NCBI GenBank assembly: GCA_018902385.1
Contig: JABSSW010000039.1
Location: 186,001 to 250,000 of the forward strand
DNA: 64,000 bases
Reading direction: 5' to 3'
Source of the DNA: Physcia stellaris
Lineage: Eukaryota > Ascomycota > Lecanoromycetes > Caliciales > Physciaceae
Numbering within the stretch: position 1 is the stretch's first letter; the number at the start of each line of letters is the position of its first letter. The notes beneath the pieces are model-generated. The model was not told the DNA's origin and did no database searches. It saw only the letters and a list, made by a program, of their open reading frames with translations. Shown here piece after piece: positions 1 through 11,600 of the stretch. The translations under genes were made by a program, and so were the position numbers.

Positions 1-843
1 TCTTCCAGTAAAGGCTGGTCGATGTGCTGTTGATGGGCATCCGGGTTATAACTCTTTTCCGTCCCATGTCCTTGGGATACAGATGTTCTCATGGAAGCGT
101 TTGCATTCTTTTCTTTCCGTAGCAGTACCATAGCTCCGATGAGCGCAGCGAGGAGTGGTACACCGACTCCAATGCCTACGCCTACACCCACTGCAACAAG
201 CTTATGGTTGCCGTCTCCAGTCGTAGATTTGTTGGAACAAGAACTTTGCGATCCGTTCGTTTGGACTAATTCATCGGGTTGGGTACCATTCGTTGCTACA
301 GCCAGATCTTCAACTCGAGCAATTGTGTAGCCATCGACAAGATTGGTGGCATTCACGACTTTCGCCGGCTCAAGCAGGTCGAAGGTGTGGGCGGCACTGT
401 TGTCGCAGCAGCTTGTTCCGTTGCCGCCCCGGTTGCAGCACCAGGAAAATTCGGAGCAACGAAATACCACCCATTCCCTATTAATGGGATGATTCCCTAA
501 GTGGAGTCAACAGGCACCACCAGCCGGTCATCCCAAGCCTCGACAATCTGCGTCGCTTGCTGGGAAAGAGAATTCATGCTTTACTTACTATCGAGACAAG
601 ATTGAAAACATGATTCATCGTCCCAGAACTGCGCTGTGCAGAATCCGGTATTTAGACCACTATCCTTCTCGAAAAACATAGACCGTTACTTAGACATGTG
701 CTGTTGTTCATGCAACAGTGTTTGCTTGTCCCAGTGGGGTCGCACGGGAACGCACTAGTGGCCGGCGTACCGTTAGGATTGTAGCAGGTTTGTGCAGTAG
801 CTAATGCGATCCAAAGAAAATGGATCAGTAGTAGTACTTCCAT
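1..843 (-). CDS. cysteine-rich extracellular, single-pass membrane protein (3' end outside window)
   Basis: Two exons are visible: 843-589 and 496-1, with intron 588-497 (GTAAGT donor, TTGACT branch-like site, TTAG acceptor). The ATG at 843 starts a hydrophobic signal peptide (MEVLLLIHFLWIALATA). A Cys-rich ectodomain follows, with TCYNPNGTPA, KHCCMNN, TCLSNGLC and, in exon 2, WCCN and TSCCDN. After an N-glycosylation-rich stalk comes a Gly/Val/Leu-rich transmembrane segment near 200-125 and a basic stop-transfer (LLRKEK). This is a common Pezizomycotina surface-protein layout; function is unknown. The frame changes once in exon 1, at the A5 run 672-676 (T5 in the sense strand). One added base makes exon 1 join exon 2 in phase and restores the Cys pattern, so an assembly indel is likelier than a pseudogene. 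Codons stay open to the left edge. Confidence 0.72.
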
Positions 844-1112
844 TCTCAGACCGATGAAAGTTCTTCTGAGCAGCGCCATCTGGGATATGAAGCTGACATA
901 AAGAAGCAGTGAGAAAGACCGGCCTCTCTGGAACAATAGCTGCTTTTTGGCCCATTCGGCTGATCCTGATGCCAACCTCGCTGTGGACTGCCATGGAAGA
1001 CAGGGGACAGGACGCCATATAGCAATAGAACTCTTTCTGGCCAATCGAACAAATGCATCACAGCTGACCACCAATCAAAGCCAGATTAAAAACAAGACTA
1101 AGTAGAAGAATC

Positions 1113-1242
1113 CACCCGGTAACCGGACAAACGGGGTAACCGGACAGCCTAGGTTGGCGCGGGCTTTTCTAGGGTTATAGGGTGACAAGCTCCGCGCCAA
1201 CCCTAGGCTGTCCGGTTACCCCGTTTGTCCGGTTACCGGGTG
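1113..1242. mobile_element. 130-bp near-perfect hairpin, MITE-like inverted repeat
   Basis: The left arm (1113-1162) and right arm (about 1192-1242) are reverse complements over about 50 bp. The only difference I see is one G missing from the left arm (CCTAGG versus CCTAGGG). The spacer is about 30 bp. Each arm contains GGTAACCGGACA twice, so the arm is itself a short direct repeat. There is no coding capacity. Size and structure suit a non-autonomous DNA-transposon derivative (MITE), but I see no clear target-site duplication and cannot assign a superfamily. It lies about 270 bp upstream of the membrane-protein start codon. Confidence 0.7.
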
Positions 1243-2567
1243 AAACCTTCTAGGGAAGAAACAATACCATGTCAAACAACAAAAACCATGCCTCATGCTA
1301 AGACTTGCCAAGTGAGCTCAGCCATGCGCAGATCTACTTATAAATTCTGTCGTTCAGGTTTCCCAAGGTTAATCATTAATCGCGCCTAGGCTTCTTGTAC
1401 GACTCGCGACTTTAAGGTATATACTCGCTCAATCCTCGTCATAATAAAAACATCATAATCTATACCTCTGACTCTAACGACCTAATTATTGCCATTGTAG
1501 GTAGAGTTTCAATAGATGCATTTTTGCCGGTGCATGCCCAGATCATACTTAGGCATATATTCAACTTTTGCTTAAGGCCGCAGCGATCAGCAATAGTCGA
1601 TATACCTACATATTCCTTGAGGAAGGAAATTTAGGTCCTCAGTTCCAATTTGGGGCTGCACATCTTTTGCACCGAATCGCGGTGACTGAGCTCGATACCA
1701 AGTATCGAACAGACGGAAGTGGTTGCTACCAAAACACGGGTTGGAAGGCCTCATCTAGTCCTCTACAACTGACTACTTGAAGGTGCCATATGTCACTGCA
1801 ACAAGTTGTAGGATGATTGATACCTCTCCTGTGAGTATGGACGACATATATCTAAGTAGAAGAACAATCAGAACATTGCCGCGAAAGCAGATTATTAAGC
1901 AGGCCGCTGCGATTGAGACTAGCGAGCTCTGCATAGCATACATAGGGTATGTGAATAGGAAGACTGCTAGAGTAGGAGCTGCTCAAGTGAAAGCTCGGAA
2001 ATAAAGGGTTAGAAATGACGCAAAGAGATTTCCACTTCTTTCTCACCTGGCTCCAGGATACCAAGAAGGAATTCGACTGACCTGTTGAGCATTCAGCAGC
2101 ATACCGACGGCTACATTCGTTTACGAAGCCCCGAAAGCGTCTACATGCACCTATACAGTGGGTTAGCACAGCGGATGGTTAGAATCTCTAGCTCGGTAGG
2201 GATTCATTCCATGTTTCAACAGGGTATATCTGTATACGAATTTCTTATCATGTTTAGAACAGATTAATCGACAGTACTCCCCATAAAGACAGCTTCGGAA
2301 AGAGTAAGGAAAGGGCAATGCTTTTCCATGTTGCGCCTAACCACCAGAATCTACGCGATGATAGGGAATTCAAGAATGCGGTTGTAGCGATGCATTTCCT
2401 CAGTAGCGACTTTACCGTTCTTTTTGATGCATGATGATGTTTCGTCTTATGACCGTCGAAAGGCCTGGTGGTACAACTACCTTACCAGTGGACTCCATTA
2501 CGGTAGCTACCTTTGTCACATCCCCAAAGTTATGGGGGGGATTGTTTAGCCCTCTCGCTCTACTGAA
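1243..2567. other. intergenic, no gene recognised
   Basis: I see only short ORFs without codon or domain character. The stretch 1330-1560 is AT-rich. The 3' part (2400-2567) would hold the promoter and 5' UTR of the secreted-protein gene. Confidence 0.5.
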
Positions 2568-3228
2568 ATGAAGCTAACAAGAGCTCACCTCTTGCTTGCG
2601 TCAGCCATGGTAGCGGCAGGACGCTCATTGAACAGACCAAGTCCAGAATCTGCTTCTCGTGACAAGTTGTCGCTATGGTAAAGTCACATCTGCTCCCTTT
2701 GCACGGGGGCTCTTCGTGACTGATGAGTGGAGTAGGCACAAGAATATCACACTCACCACCCCCTATCTCCAGGCCCCAAGCCAATCATGCGACACTTCGT
2801 CCTGCTTCGGTGCAAACTGTCTGCTCCAACTCCACAATCTACCGAATCCCTACCCGGTCCCAGACCGCCCATTTCGCATCGACTTCCACGAGCGCGGCCA
2901 AGAAGAACGACTCCCCACGTGGGCCACGATCAACTGCATCCATAAGGTCTACCACATACTCAACTACCACATCCACTACATCGGTGACGGGCCGATCCCG
3001 ATCGAAGGGGGTCTGTACTTCTCCTTCCACGGCATCGAGTTCGGAGTCTACGCCATGCCAACACCTACCCATTCGTATGTTTTGTCGTACAGCGACACGC
3101 TCCATATCTTAGGTGCGTTCTGCGTTAAGATGCAGAACGACGGGTATCGGTTCCGGTTCGGGGAGGTTTTGCTGAATGGCGCGGGGGGGCATGTTGGGAA
3201 TGCTGTTATGGCGCGGAAGTTGGATTAA
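2568..3228 (+). CDS. predicted small secreted protein, 200 aa
   Basis: The model is exon 1 2568-2677, a 58-bp intron 2678-2735 (GTAAAG donor, TAG acceptor) and exon 2 2736-3228. The junction TG|G gives Trp and the phases agree, for 200 codons plus stop. Exon 1 supplies a classical signal peptide (MKLTRAHLLLASAMVAAGRS). The mature part has few cysteines (CDTSSC, GANC, INC, FC) and an aromatic, His/Tyr-rich core (HILNYHIHYIGDGP, YFSFHGIEFGVYAMP), suggesting a compact beta-rich fold. I recognise no family, and the signal peptide is the only functional clue. It could be an effector, a toxin-like protein or an orphan enzyme. A competing frame over the same bases is Ser/Thr/Arg-rich and looks like a shadow. 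Confidence 0.6.
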
Positions 3229-3647
3229 AAGTACATAGATTGTTGATAGTTTCATGTTCACCGGCCTCGAATACAAAACGGTGCTGAGAAGATTACACTT
3301 CGTGTGGCTGTTGCCCTGATCTAGCTCTGATCGTCGCATTCGATGGTTTCCTCAGATCCGGCTGACAATCGTTCTCGTTCAGCCTCTTTCCGTATGCCAG
3401 ATTGATAGTGATGCGACGAGACGGGACTTGAATTCGGTATTATTGTGCGAGAACGAGGGGAAAATGCACAGCCACAAATTCATCGTCATCGATCCGACCC
3501 CGCCAAGCCCCTTCTCACCTCCGACGGCATGAAGATTACTCTATCCCGATCTATATCATATAACCACTCTCTAAACCTCCATCTCCTTCCATTGCTTCAA
3601 TCACCCAAACCTCCCAATCCCGCACCACATTCGACCCCCCAAAAACA
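3229..3647. promoter_or_regulatory. intergenic / promoter and 5' UTR of the 86-aa gene
   Basis: The stretch 3580-3647 is strongly C-rich with CCAAAAACA immediately before the ATG, typical of a fungal 5' leader. No other gene is seen. Confidence 0.4.
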
Positions 3648-3985
3648 ATGGCATCCCTAATCCTCGCCGCCGGCGTCTTCACCTACGAACGGTAAATCCC
3701 TCCCTCCCCCCGCCTCCCCTCAACTCCCCCACCCAACAATCCCACAAAAATTAACACTCCACCAACAGCGTCCAAAAAACACGCACGAAGCGCAAAGCGC
3801 GAAAAGCCGAGACCGCGGCGCGCTTCTCGGAGCTCGAGAAGGATAACGCGGAGCGCATGTCCCGGTTGCAGGGCCATTGCAGTCAGAAGGAGGTGGTGGG
3901 GGGAGCAGAGAGGAGGAGGAGTAGTGAGAGGGGGAGTAGTTTTGTGGAAGAGGGCCGCCGCCGCCGGGGTATGAGGAGGCTATGA
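3648..3985 (+). CDS. small basic conserved protein, 86 aa
   Basis: Exon 1 is 3648-3691, the intron 3692-3768 (GTAAAT donor, TTAAC branch, ACAG acceptor) and exon 2 3769-3985; 261 nt in phase. The N-terminus is hydrophobic (MASLILAAGVFTYER). A highly basic, helix-prone stretch follows (KTRTKRKARKAE), then a heptad-like segment (FSELEKDNAERMSRLQ). A short hydrophobic start followed by a basic coiled coil is a layout I associate with small conserved ascomycete proteins of unknown role. The C-terminus is low-complexity Arg/Ser/Gly. ORF-only annotation would miss it because exon 1 is 44 nt. Confidence 0.65.
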
Positions 3986-4214
3986 GGGATAGGGCGGGCA
4001 GAGGGGGCGATGAGGTGATTTTTGGGAGGGGAGTTGGGGTTGGGAAGGGATGATTGATGGGATTATGATGTATGGATATTGGGAGGTGGGAGGCGTTGGG
4101 GGATATGGAGGTTGTTCTATGTTTTGGTTTTATCAAGTCTATATTGTCGATATTCTATGTTCTTATTATATTGCCTTTAGTCGTATATGTGGACGCAGTT
4201 GTCGACAACGAATC

Positions 4215-6219
4215 TCAGACCTCCTCTTGTTTGAAGTCCATCTGATGTTCTGCCGGCATTTGGTGTCGATCAGTCCCCAAAGTATCCTTCTCCGCTTTCT
4301 CTTTTCTGGCTTTCAAGTCTTGGCAGAATTTGCTGTTCGCCCGTATCCGGTCGCCGTATCTGATGAACGCAAACGGAATGATCGTCATCCCCAAACTCAG
4401 AAAGCCAAGCAAACTACTGGCCCAGGGTATCCCCAGCCTCTGATACATGGGTCGGGCCGCCAAAGGTAGGATAGCACCGAATACGCTTCGACAGCAGCTG
4501 GTTGCGGACATGCCGCTTGCAGCGTATATCTCGTAAGCATCCGTGACGTAATTGAGAAGAGCCATGAAGATTAGCATGAAGCCAATGCCGAAAGGAACAC
4601 CTGCCAGCATTGGCACGATCCAATGGACGTTTGATGAAGCGCTCCATCCGAGCCAGAACAGGGATATAACGTACAGAGGCCCTCCGAGACAAGCCAGTGG
4701 TAGACGGCGATATTCCTCGATGGTGGTCCAGTGAGCTCCTCGGTTTTTCGCTCGCTGTAGGAAGCCGTCATAGTATAGAAAGATGCCCAATGCAAGTATT
4801 GCACCAACGCCAACTGTTGCGAGTCAGCAAATGTCCCATATCGGATTTAGGGGTAGCTTACTCGCTAAGAATGCAAGTCCAGACTCGCCGGTGTTCATTC
4901 CGTATATGCCTTTGGTGTGTCAGCAAGAGCTTCCAGGAACTCTCATTAACCAATACACACCCTCAAAAATCAATGGATATGCTTCGAAGAAAAGATCTGC
5001 TGGCATCAGCACATTGTATGGCCATCTACCGAGACAACTCACAAAAAATCGCGTATGCAAGAGATAGATACAGACAAGTGAATCCAACAATAGCCTCGAA
5101 GGCAATCATATTAAGAGGTCTCATCAACGTCACGGTCATCATCTGTTTGGCGCCCTTCTTCTCGAGCTCGATGGGAGCAAATATATTTGGGTTGCCATTC
5201 TCCTTCCTCATCTTGCGTGCTCTTCGCCTTAGTATTTCAGGTCCATAAGTCTCAGGTAGAAACAGGAGGCAGAGCAAAGATGCTCCAGCGATCATAAGTC
5301 CAACCCAAAAAGTCCATCTCCAACCAATCATCGAGACGAAACCAGATATGATGGGGGCCATTTGAGGTCCGCACGTAGTGGCCTGATATCATCAGTGCAT
5401 CCACAAAGAAGATCGAAGTCGACTTACAGCCATGAATACAGCCATGGCCCGCCCACGAGTCACAGGATCGTTATATACATCGGCAAATAGTCCACCGACG
5501 ACAGCAATAGCACTAGAGGCGCAAACGCCCGAGAGAAGGCGGAAAACGAGGAAAGCCGGCCAATTAGGTGCTACAGCACAAGCCATTGTGAATGTGGTGA
5601 AGAAAACGAAACTCGAAACCATGATGATTCTTCTGCCGAAACTTTCACTCAATGGTCCAAAGGCCAAAGGGCCCAGGACATAACCAACTAAGAAAAGAGA
5701 TATAGGAAGCACGAGCTGAGCTTGATCGGTGACGTGGAAGTAGGGTCCAATATAGCTCATGGCACCGCTTGGTAGGGAGGAACCAAGGGTACTGTTTATC
5801 ACCGCTATTATTCCCATGATTATGATGACCACCTTTTTGCGCTGCGAATCGATCAGGCAATGTTCGACATCGTGGCAAGACAGAGCTCACAGAAGACCAA
5901 TTGACCGGGTTTTCGGGATCCCCGTGAGGGAAGGATATGATGATACGATCATCTTGAGCACCGTTGCTTGAGATATGAGCCACATCTTCCTTTCTATGAT
6001 TGCTCCATGTACTCGGGCGTTCAGCGCTGCTTGCATTCGAAGGGGAGTCTTGGTCGAGCTCGATCCCTGAAATAGAGACTGGTCAATAAACCAATGGTTT
6101 TCCGCATAATGGATCAAGGGCTCACCTAGATCATCCCGACTCAACGATTCAGACGCTGCATAGTCATCTTTGCGATGTTGAGAGCATGTCGAGGTTTGCG
6201 AGCAGTTCAGGCATCCCAT
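4215..6219 (-). CDS. MFS multidrug/H+ antiporter, DHA1-like, 568 aa
   Basis: Seven exons: 6219-6126, 6066-5891, 5841-5428, 5382-5043, 4996-4961, 4909-4862 and 4813-4215 (stop 4217-4215), 1707 nt with all phases consistent. One exon is only 36 nt. The cytosolic N-tail contains DPENPVNWSS, the usual lead-in of fungal DHA1 carriers. Motif A between TM2 and TM3 reads GPLSESFGRR, and the motif-C region is FRLLSGVCASSAIAVVGG with LFADVYNDPVTRGRAMA after it. The second half contains FFEAYPLIFEGIYGMNTGE. Length and motifs suit a plasma-membrane proton antiporter exporting drugs, toxins or polyamines; substrate cannot be read from sequence. The ATG at 6219 is chosen because a further-upstream ATG (6292) runs in another frame to an early stop with no intron to rescue it. 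Confidence 0.88.
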
Positions 6220-6581
6220 GGTCTTGGGGTTCAAGCTTTCGAGAGAAGGAGGAAGAGGAAGGGGAGTCAAAGTCGGATTGAGACGCCATTTTGGTCTGGA
6301 TTAGAGCACTGACTCCAGCCATCAATAGCCGTCACCTGGGAGCCGAATGAGCAAAGATCAGACGCACTATGCGGGTCTGACGGCAAATTTTGACAGAGTG
6401 GGGTGAACGTACCTCGGGCCGTACTTTGATGTCTTGGCAAACTCCAATTATTTGCCGACTGTGGATTTTGTGCTAGTAATGTGAGGCTTCAAGAAGAACG
6501 ACAGGACCTAAGAACCACTAAGGGCGTCCAAGGCCAGGACGAAAATGATCTGTGGCAATTGAACATCTTGGCCATTAGATG

Positions 6582-7098
6582 TTATGTCTCCAGGTTGATG
6601 CTTTTGCCAAACCTGGCATACAATTCGACTTTTAACGACTCCATCTCTTCACGAATAGAGCCCAACTTCTCTTCTATGCCAGATACCGATTCTTCAATCT
6701 TGGTCGTGGACGTTGCGAGCAGCTCTTGGACTTCTGGAAGCGGTAGGGAGATGAAAGAGTCACCGATTTTGTAGGGTATTTTCTCGTCGTCGTCAGCCAG
6801 CTCAAGCTCTGTTGAGATCTCCTCAAGGTCTTCCTTGTCTTTCTGCTACTATGTTAGATAAGTCTAAGTCTCACAGGGGTGAATAGAACTGAGTCGTACC
6901 GCCTTGACCTTCAATTCTTCCTCCAGTAGCATCTCTCGTTGGTGAAGTCTGCTGAATTTGTTGATTTTGTCTTGATCCTCCCGCCGCACCTCAATTTCTT
7001 CTTTTCCAGCAGCAGCCTCCTCATCTTTCGAGAGCTATGCGAGGTGTTAGTTGTGCCTGATCCAACGAGCATAATGGCCCTACCATTCGACGTTGCAT
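6582..7098 (-). CDS. GIM3: prefoldin subunit 4, 136 aa
   Basis: Three exons: 7098-7084 (only 15 nt, MQRRM), 7034-6900 and 6842-6582; introns 7083-7035 and 6899-6843; 411 nt in phase. The product has the beta-prefoldin layout: an N-terminal helix with EVRREDQDKINKFSRLHQRE, a short beta-hairpin core (KIGDSFISLPLPEVQELL) and a C-terminal coiled-coil helix ending ELYARFGKSINLET. These match prefoldin subunit 4 (yeast Gim3) closely. In the cytosolic hexamer it hands nascent actin and tubulin to the CCT chaperonin. The gene is intact. The 15-nt first exon means the true start is easily missed. Confidence 0.93.
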
Positions 7099-8660
7099 GC
7101 TCACAGTGCCTTCTCAAGGAGTGCGGGGTGCGTGGGAAGCCTCCGATGTTCTGGCTAGCCAACTTCGGAACAGACTGAATCAATCAAGTGCTTGAGGTCC
7201 TGAATGGATGTCTCGAAGTCGCTGAAGGCGCAATCAAAGTTCCAAGCTTCTCGGATTTCCTTGCGCGTCGAAATGAAAGAGGGCTTCGGGCCGATAGCCC
7301 GCCGATAGCGAGCTTGGCTGGAGACCCCTGCTTGCCCTCGAGGACCTGCAAAAATGAGACAACTTATCAGCGACATGGGAAAACAGATGGGAACCCTTCA
7401 GTTTACCGTTGGGAAGTAACCGGCCCATGTTTGTTCGATGTTTCTGAATTAATTGCTTTTGGGTTCAAATTTAAGGTTGTCATGAAACAGAGCATCTTTC
7501 TCTCCTCGCCTCCCCTCTTCTCCCCTTGCCACTTTCCTCCCTTCCCACTCCCCACCCCGTCCACTCTCATAACAACCTTCCCTCCCCCCTCTCTTGAGTA
7601 GCATCAACGCTAGATAACACAGTAAACAGACCCTCTCCTCTGATTGAGCGCGCTGGGTTATCATCCCATGCTCTGATATGGTGCTAATCATGCATCACAA
7701 CTTACAAGCTCCTTACAACAAGACGTGTATCCATCCTTCACTCAGTGATTGAATATAAGATGAAGACAATATTCTGTCCCAAGTCGGCTAATCGCAGGTC
7801 TGTCAGGAATTCCATAAGAGATATGTCACCGAAAATAAACAACACTTAGTACCAGGCCATGGGATCTAATTTCGATGCCGGGCAACAAGTCGTGGGTCCT
7901 GAGATCACGGTCGAGGGCGATGATTAGAGGGAGGGAAGTGAGACTGCGGTTTGGGAGGGAGGATTTGAGAGGGATTTCTGGGGTTGAGATGGGTTGAGAG
8001 GGCTGGAGGTCGACGGGGGGCTGGGAGTGGAGGGTGGGTCCGGCGAGTGAGAGCGACTGCAGCTTGAGCTGCTGCGGGTACTGGAAGGGGATTTGAGAGC
8101 GGTAGCGGTAAAAGGGCTGCAAGGAGGATTTGAGAGGAAGAAATGGGAATGGGGGAGGGTGAAGCCAGGCAAGGAGGGCTGTGTTCTGGTTTTCTGGTCG
8201 TAGGTGTATATGGAAGACATGGCTATACAGGTTCCAGTCAATTCTACTCATTGACAAGAGATGATCCTGCTGTTGGAAGGGTAATTGGAAATTTGAACGG
8301 CTTAAGTCTTCGTCTTCGAGTTTTCCATTTCACTAGGAACTCACATTGACGACGCCAAAGAGAACACCATTTCTTGACAGCCCAATCAAACTAAAAATCT
8401 ACCACGAAGTGCCCAATCAAAAGACCCATTGTAAAGACCCGTCGTTTCCAAGCTTCAAATACCCAATCCAAAGTTCGACTCAATACCGCCGCTCTCCCCA
8501 GATCCCAGCTCAATTTCTCCCCAAGGTTGCCCATGGCGAGGTGATGAAAGCCGTTGATCATTTGGATATAGAGATTCTGGTCCAGCAACCGTTTATGCCC
8601 GATATCTGGGCAAGGTTTGGAATGTGCTGACGGGAAGAAAGGTTGGGGGTAAGCTCGTGA
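7099..8660. other. intergenic, low-complexity tracts, no convincing gene
   Basis: 7490-7600 is a pyrimidine-rich tract (CCTCCC/CTCTTC). 7920-8170 is purine-rich on the + strand, so its minus-strand ORFs are Ser/Pro-rich shadows. A minus-strand ORF ending at 7155 (RKEIREAWNFDCAFSDFE region) could be a terminal exon of something, but I cannot connect it to a gene. Confidence 0.4.
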
Positions 8661-11600
8661 CTATTCGGAGGATGGTGAGGAAGGAGAATTGGAGAGTGAT
8701 CCTGAGCCGTGTTCTGACTCGTATTCGTCTTGGTCAGCCATATGTTTCACTCACTCACTTTCATCCTCGGTCTCTCGGTGTAAGTGGGAAGCGGAAGTGG
8801 AAGTCGAAGGTTGTTTAGGGCCAAAAATCGAGAGCCAGCCGTCTCGATTAGCCTCAAAATTCAACCGCTCCTCAGCTGTGAGAGCCTCCCAAGTATACCA
8901 ATCCGGATGCTTGAATTTTGGCTGATACTGGGCATACAGTTGCACATCATTCATGTTACACAAAGCATCGATCTCTGCTTTGTTGACAACTGAACCGTCT
9001 GGCTCGACCCAGTCGCAGTTTGCTCCCTGATCTCGAATGAATCTCATTAGTTGTTGTTTGCCTTCCCTCCCATTACCATCAATTTCGCAATAACGGACCA
9101 TCTTCCATATCATTTGCAGAGGTGTTCCCCAAGGGCCAAAGATATCGACAAGAGCGCCACGTCCGATGATCATCGTAAACCTATAATCAAGTTTTCAGTT
9201 AACAATCACAATCCCGAGTACTCGGCGCCGTGTAGACCGTCATGAATCGAAAACCTGATACTTCAAGGCCGCTTCATAAGCGCTGACGGTCAAGCAACAG
9301 TACACAGCGATTCGGAAATTCTCATCACTGACCTATCATCCTCATCAAAACACTTAACGATTAGTGCATGCATGATAGTTCCGCCAGGTCCACAGATCTC
9401 ATTCAGATCCTCCCCACGATCCAAAAGAAAGTCAAGCATCCGCTCGAAATCTCCTTCGACCGATAATCCTCTTGCAAGTTCCCATAACGGTCCTACACAC
9501 TGACCAGCATATGTTTGATTCCGTGCATCATAACCATTACGCTTTATCACTTTGTCTGGGATAAACGTATTGCTTCTATCGAGTTGAATTTTTCCACCGG
9601 GCCATGATCGTAACAACAGCTCGAGAAACACAGCATTTCCATACGAGAGGCACTCGATTATGTCATCAGTGTTAGCAAGTATTCCCTTATCTATAATGAC
9701 TGAAAGAAGTTGCTTATAGGGCCCCACGTTCTTGTTGTACCCCAGCCACATGTCCTCATTGTGCCAAGATCGTATCACAAGTGGGATGTCATATTTATTC
9801 GGACAGAGAACATACTTCTCCTTTCTCAGAGCCTCTTCAACAGTCAAATGCAACCCCTGCTCGACCATGAGATGCCAAGGCTGTGTTTCCTGGTATTGCT
9901 TAATAGTTTCCCAATCGAGATAAACGGACTCACGCATATAATGCTGACGTTCATCCAGTAAGGGAAATTGGCATGAAAACTTGCTCCAAACAGCATTCGA
10001 AACAGTCTCTAGGTGTTGAAACGACGATTCTTCGTGATCGTGTTCCATCACTCGGGCGTATTCAAAGAGGTCGGCCCTAGCATGTTCGAACAACGACCGC
10101 CTAATATTACCATCCGTATCCTCGGTATCATCCGTATCATCCATAAGTAACCTCTGCTTGCCGAAAAGATGTTCCAGGTATTTGCAGCAAACGTAAACCC
10201 ATAAGCTCTCCGGGGAAGTCAGCCTCCGGCTATCGAGGCTGATATTTGTAAGCCAACCTTTTCGATCGAGGAAGCTATTGACGCTACGGTGAATTGTTTT
10301 AACTGTATTGTACCGTTCCCCTGGATACTTGCTGCCTGCGGTTTCTTCTAGTAATCCGCCTGTTTTGGCTCTTATGCGTTTTCGAAAGTCCTCGATTGAT
10401 CCACCAGGGTTTTTCATCTCAGAATTCTGGAATCTGTTACTGGCCATAGCATATGCTTCTTTGATTTGTCTTATGCTAGGCTCGTGCCTTGAATGACAAC
10501 AAATCAACTGAAACAAGATTTGAGCGTCACGATGATCTTGCAGCCTCATCCGCTTGAAAATGTTGACATACATCTCATCCATATCAGATGGAAGTGCGTC
10601 GAGCCTAACTTCTAGTTCATCGGGTGTCTCTCCGGCAGCATCGCTTTTGATGATTTCGTTTAGAGCGAACCGTGCCCAAAGGAACATACCATCAGCCTTG
10701 CGTGCAACTACAGACGACACCTTGAGTAGCCTGGTTTCGGTGAGTGACGAAAAGCGTACGTTTCTGATCGCTGATGAGACATATCTGTTGATACCATTGC
10801 GATTGTGCTCATGTATCGTTAGACCCGGCTGAGACTTAAGGGCTAGTAATATAACCGGTTCAGGTCGGCTTGCGAGACACATCTTGAGCATCTTTGTACC
10901 CCGAACATCATATAGCAAACTCTTGAGATATCCCAATAATTCAGCCATAGTACCCTGATATTCATCTAATCCGTCGACGAAAACACAGAGGTTTTCGGGT
11001 AGTCGGCACAATAGCTCAGTGAAAATCTGCTTGAGCGTGCTGAGATTGTTTGCTTTTGATGATGTATCTAAACGATCTAATAGATGTTTCACGTTGAAGT
11101 CTATGCAAGGGTAATCATTCATTATCTGAATGGAGAGGGATCTTAGCAATCCCTCTAAATTGTTAGCCATACCTTGACTAGCACGAAAGTCGAAGAAAAA
11201 ATCTGCCATTGTCCACGAACTTTGAGAAGAAGATTTCAATAGCTTCTTGACAATTTTATTTTCGCAGCTTAGATAACGCATTAGTGTTGATTTTCCACTA
11301 CCTGGCTTTCCTTGGATCCAGAATATCTGCTCGTCGCTACGAAGCCATTGTCGGAACGAACTCTGACCATTAGTGATGTGCCAAATCCATTCGAAAGTTG
11401 GAGCCTGAGCCTCTGCGTTATCTATATGGTGTTGTCGAGCAGTTCTCTCCGCAAAATCGAGCTTCTCCATGAGGCCTGTAAAAGAAAAGTCAGATTCGGT
11501 CAAGAAACGAGACGAGCTACGGTGTTTCAAACAGTCAGACAGGGATTGGATTTTAGCCAATGAAAGCAACCATTCGACGAGCTGGTGTGACAGCAGCTTT

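Noticed and set aside
2155-2215. tRNA-like string (AGCGGATGGTTAGAATC ... GGGATTCATTCC)
   Set aside because: D-arm-like and T-arm-like words occur, but no acceptor-stem pairing or proper TTC loop can be drawn.
2723-3112. 129-codon Ser/Thr/Arg-rich ORF overlapping the secreted protein
   Set aside because: Shadow frame: the other frame gives a balanced composition and a signal peptide after splicing.
7155-7376. Minus-strand 73-codon ORF as a separate gene next to prefoldin
   Set aside because: Has a TTTGCAG acceptor-like site and protein-like end but no upstream exon or family could be found.
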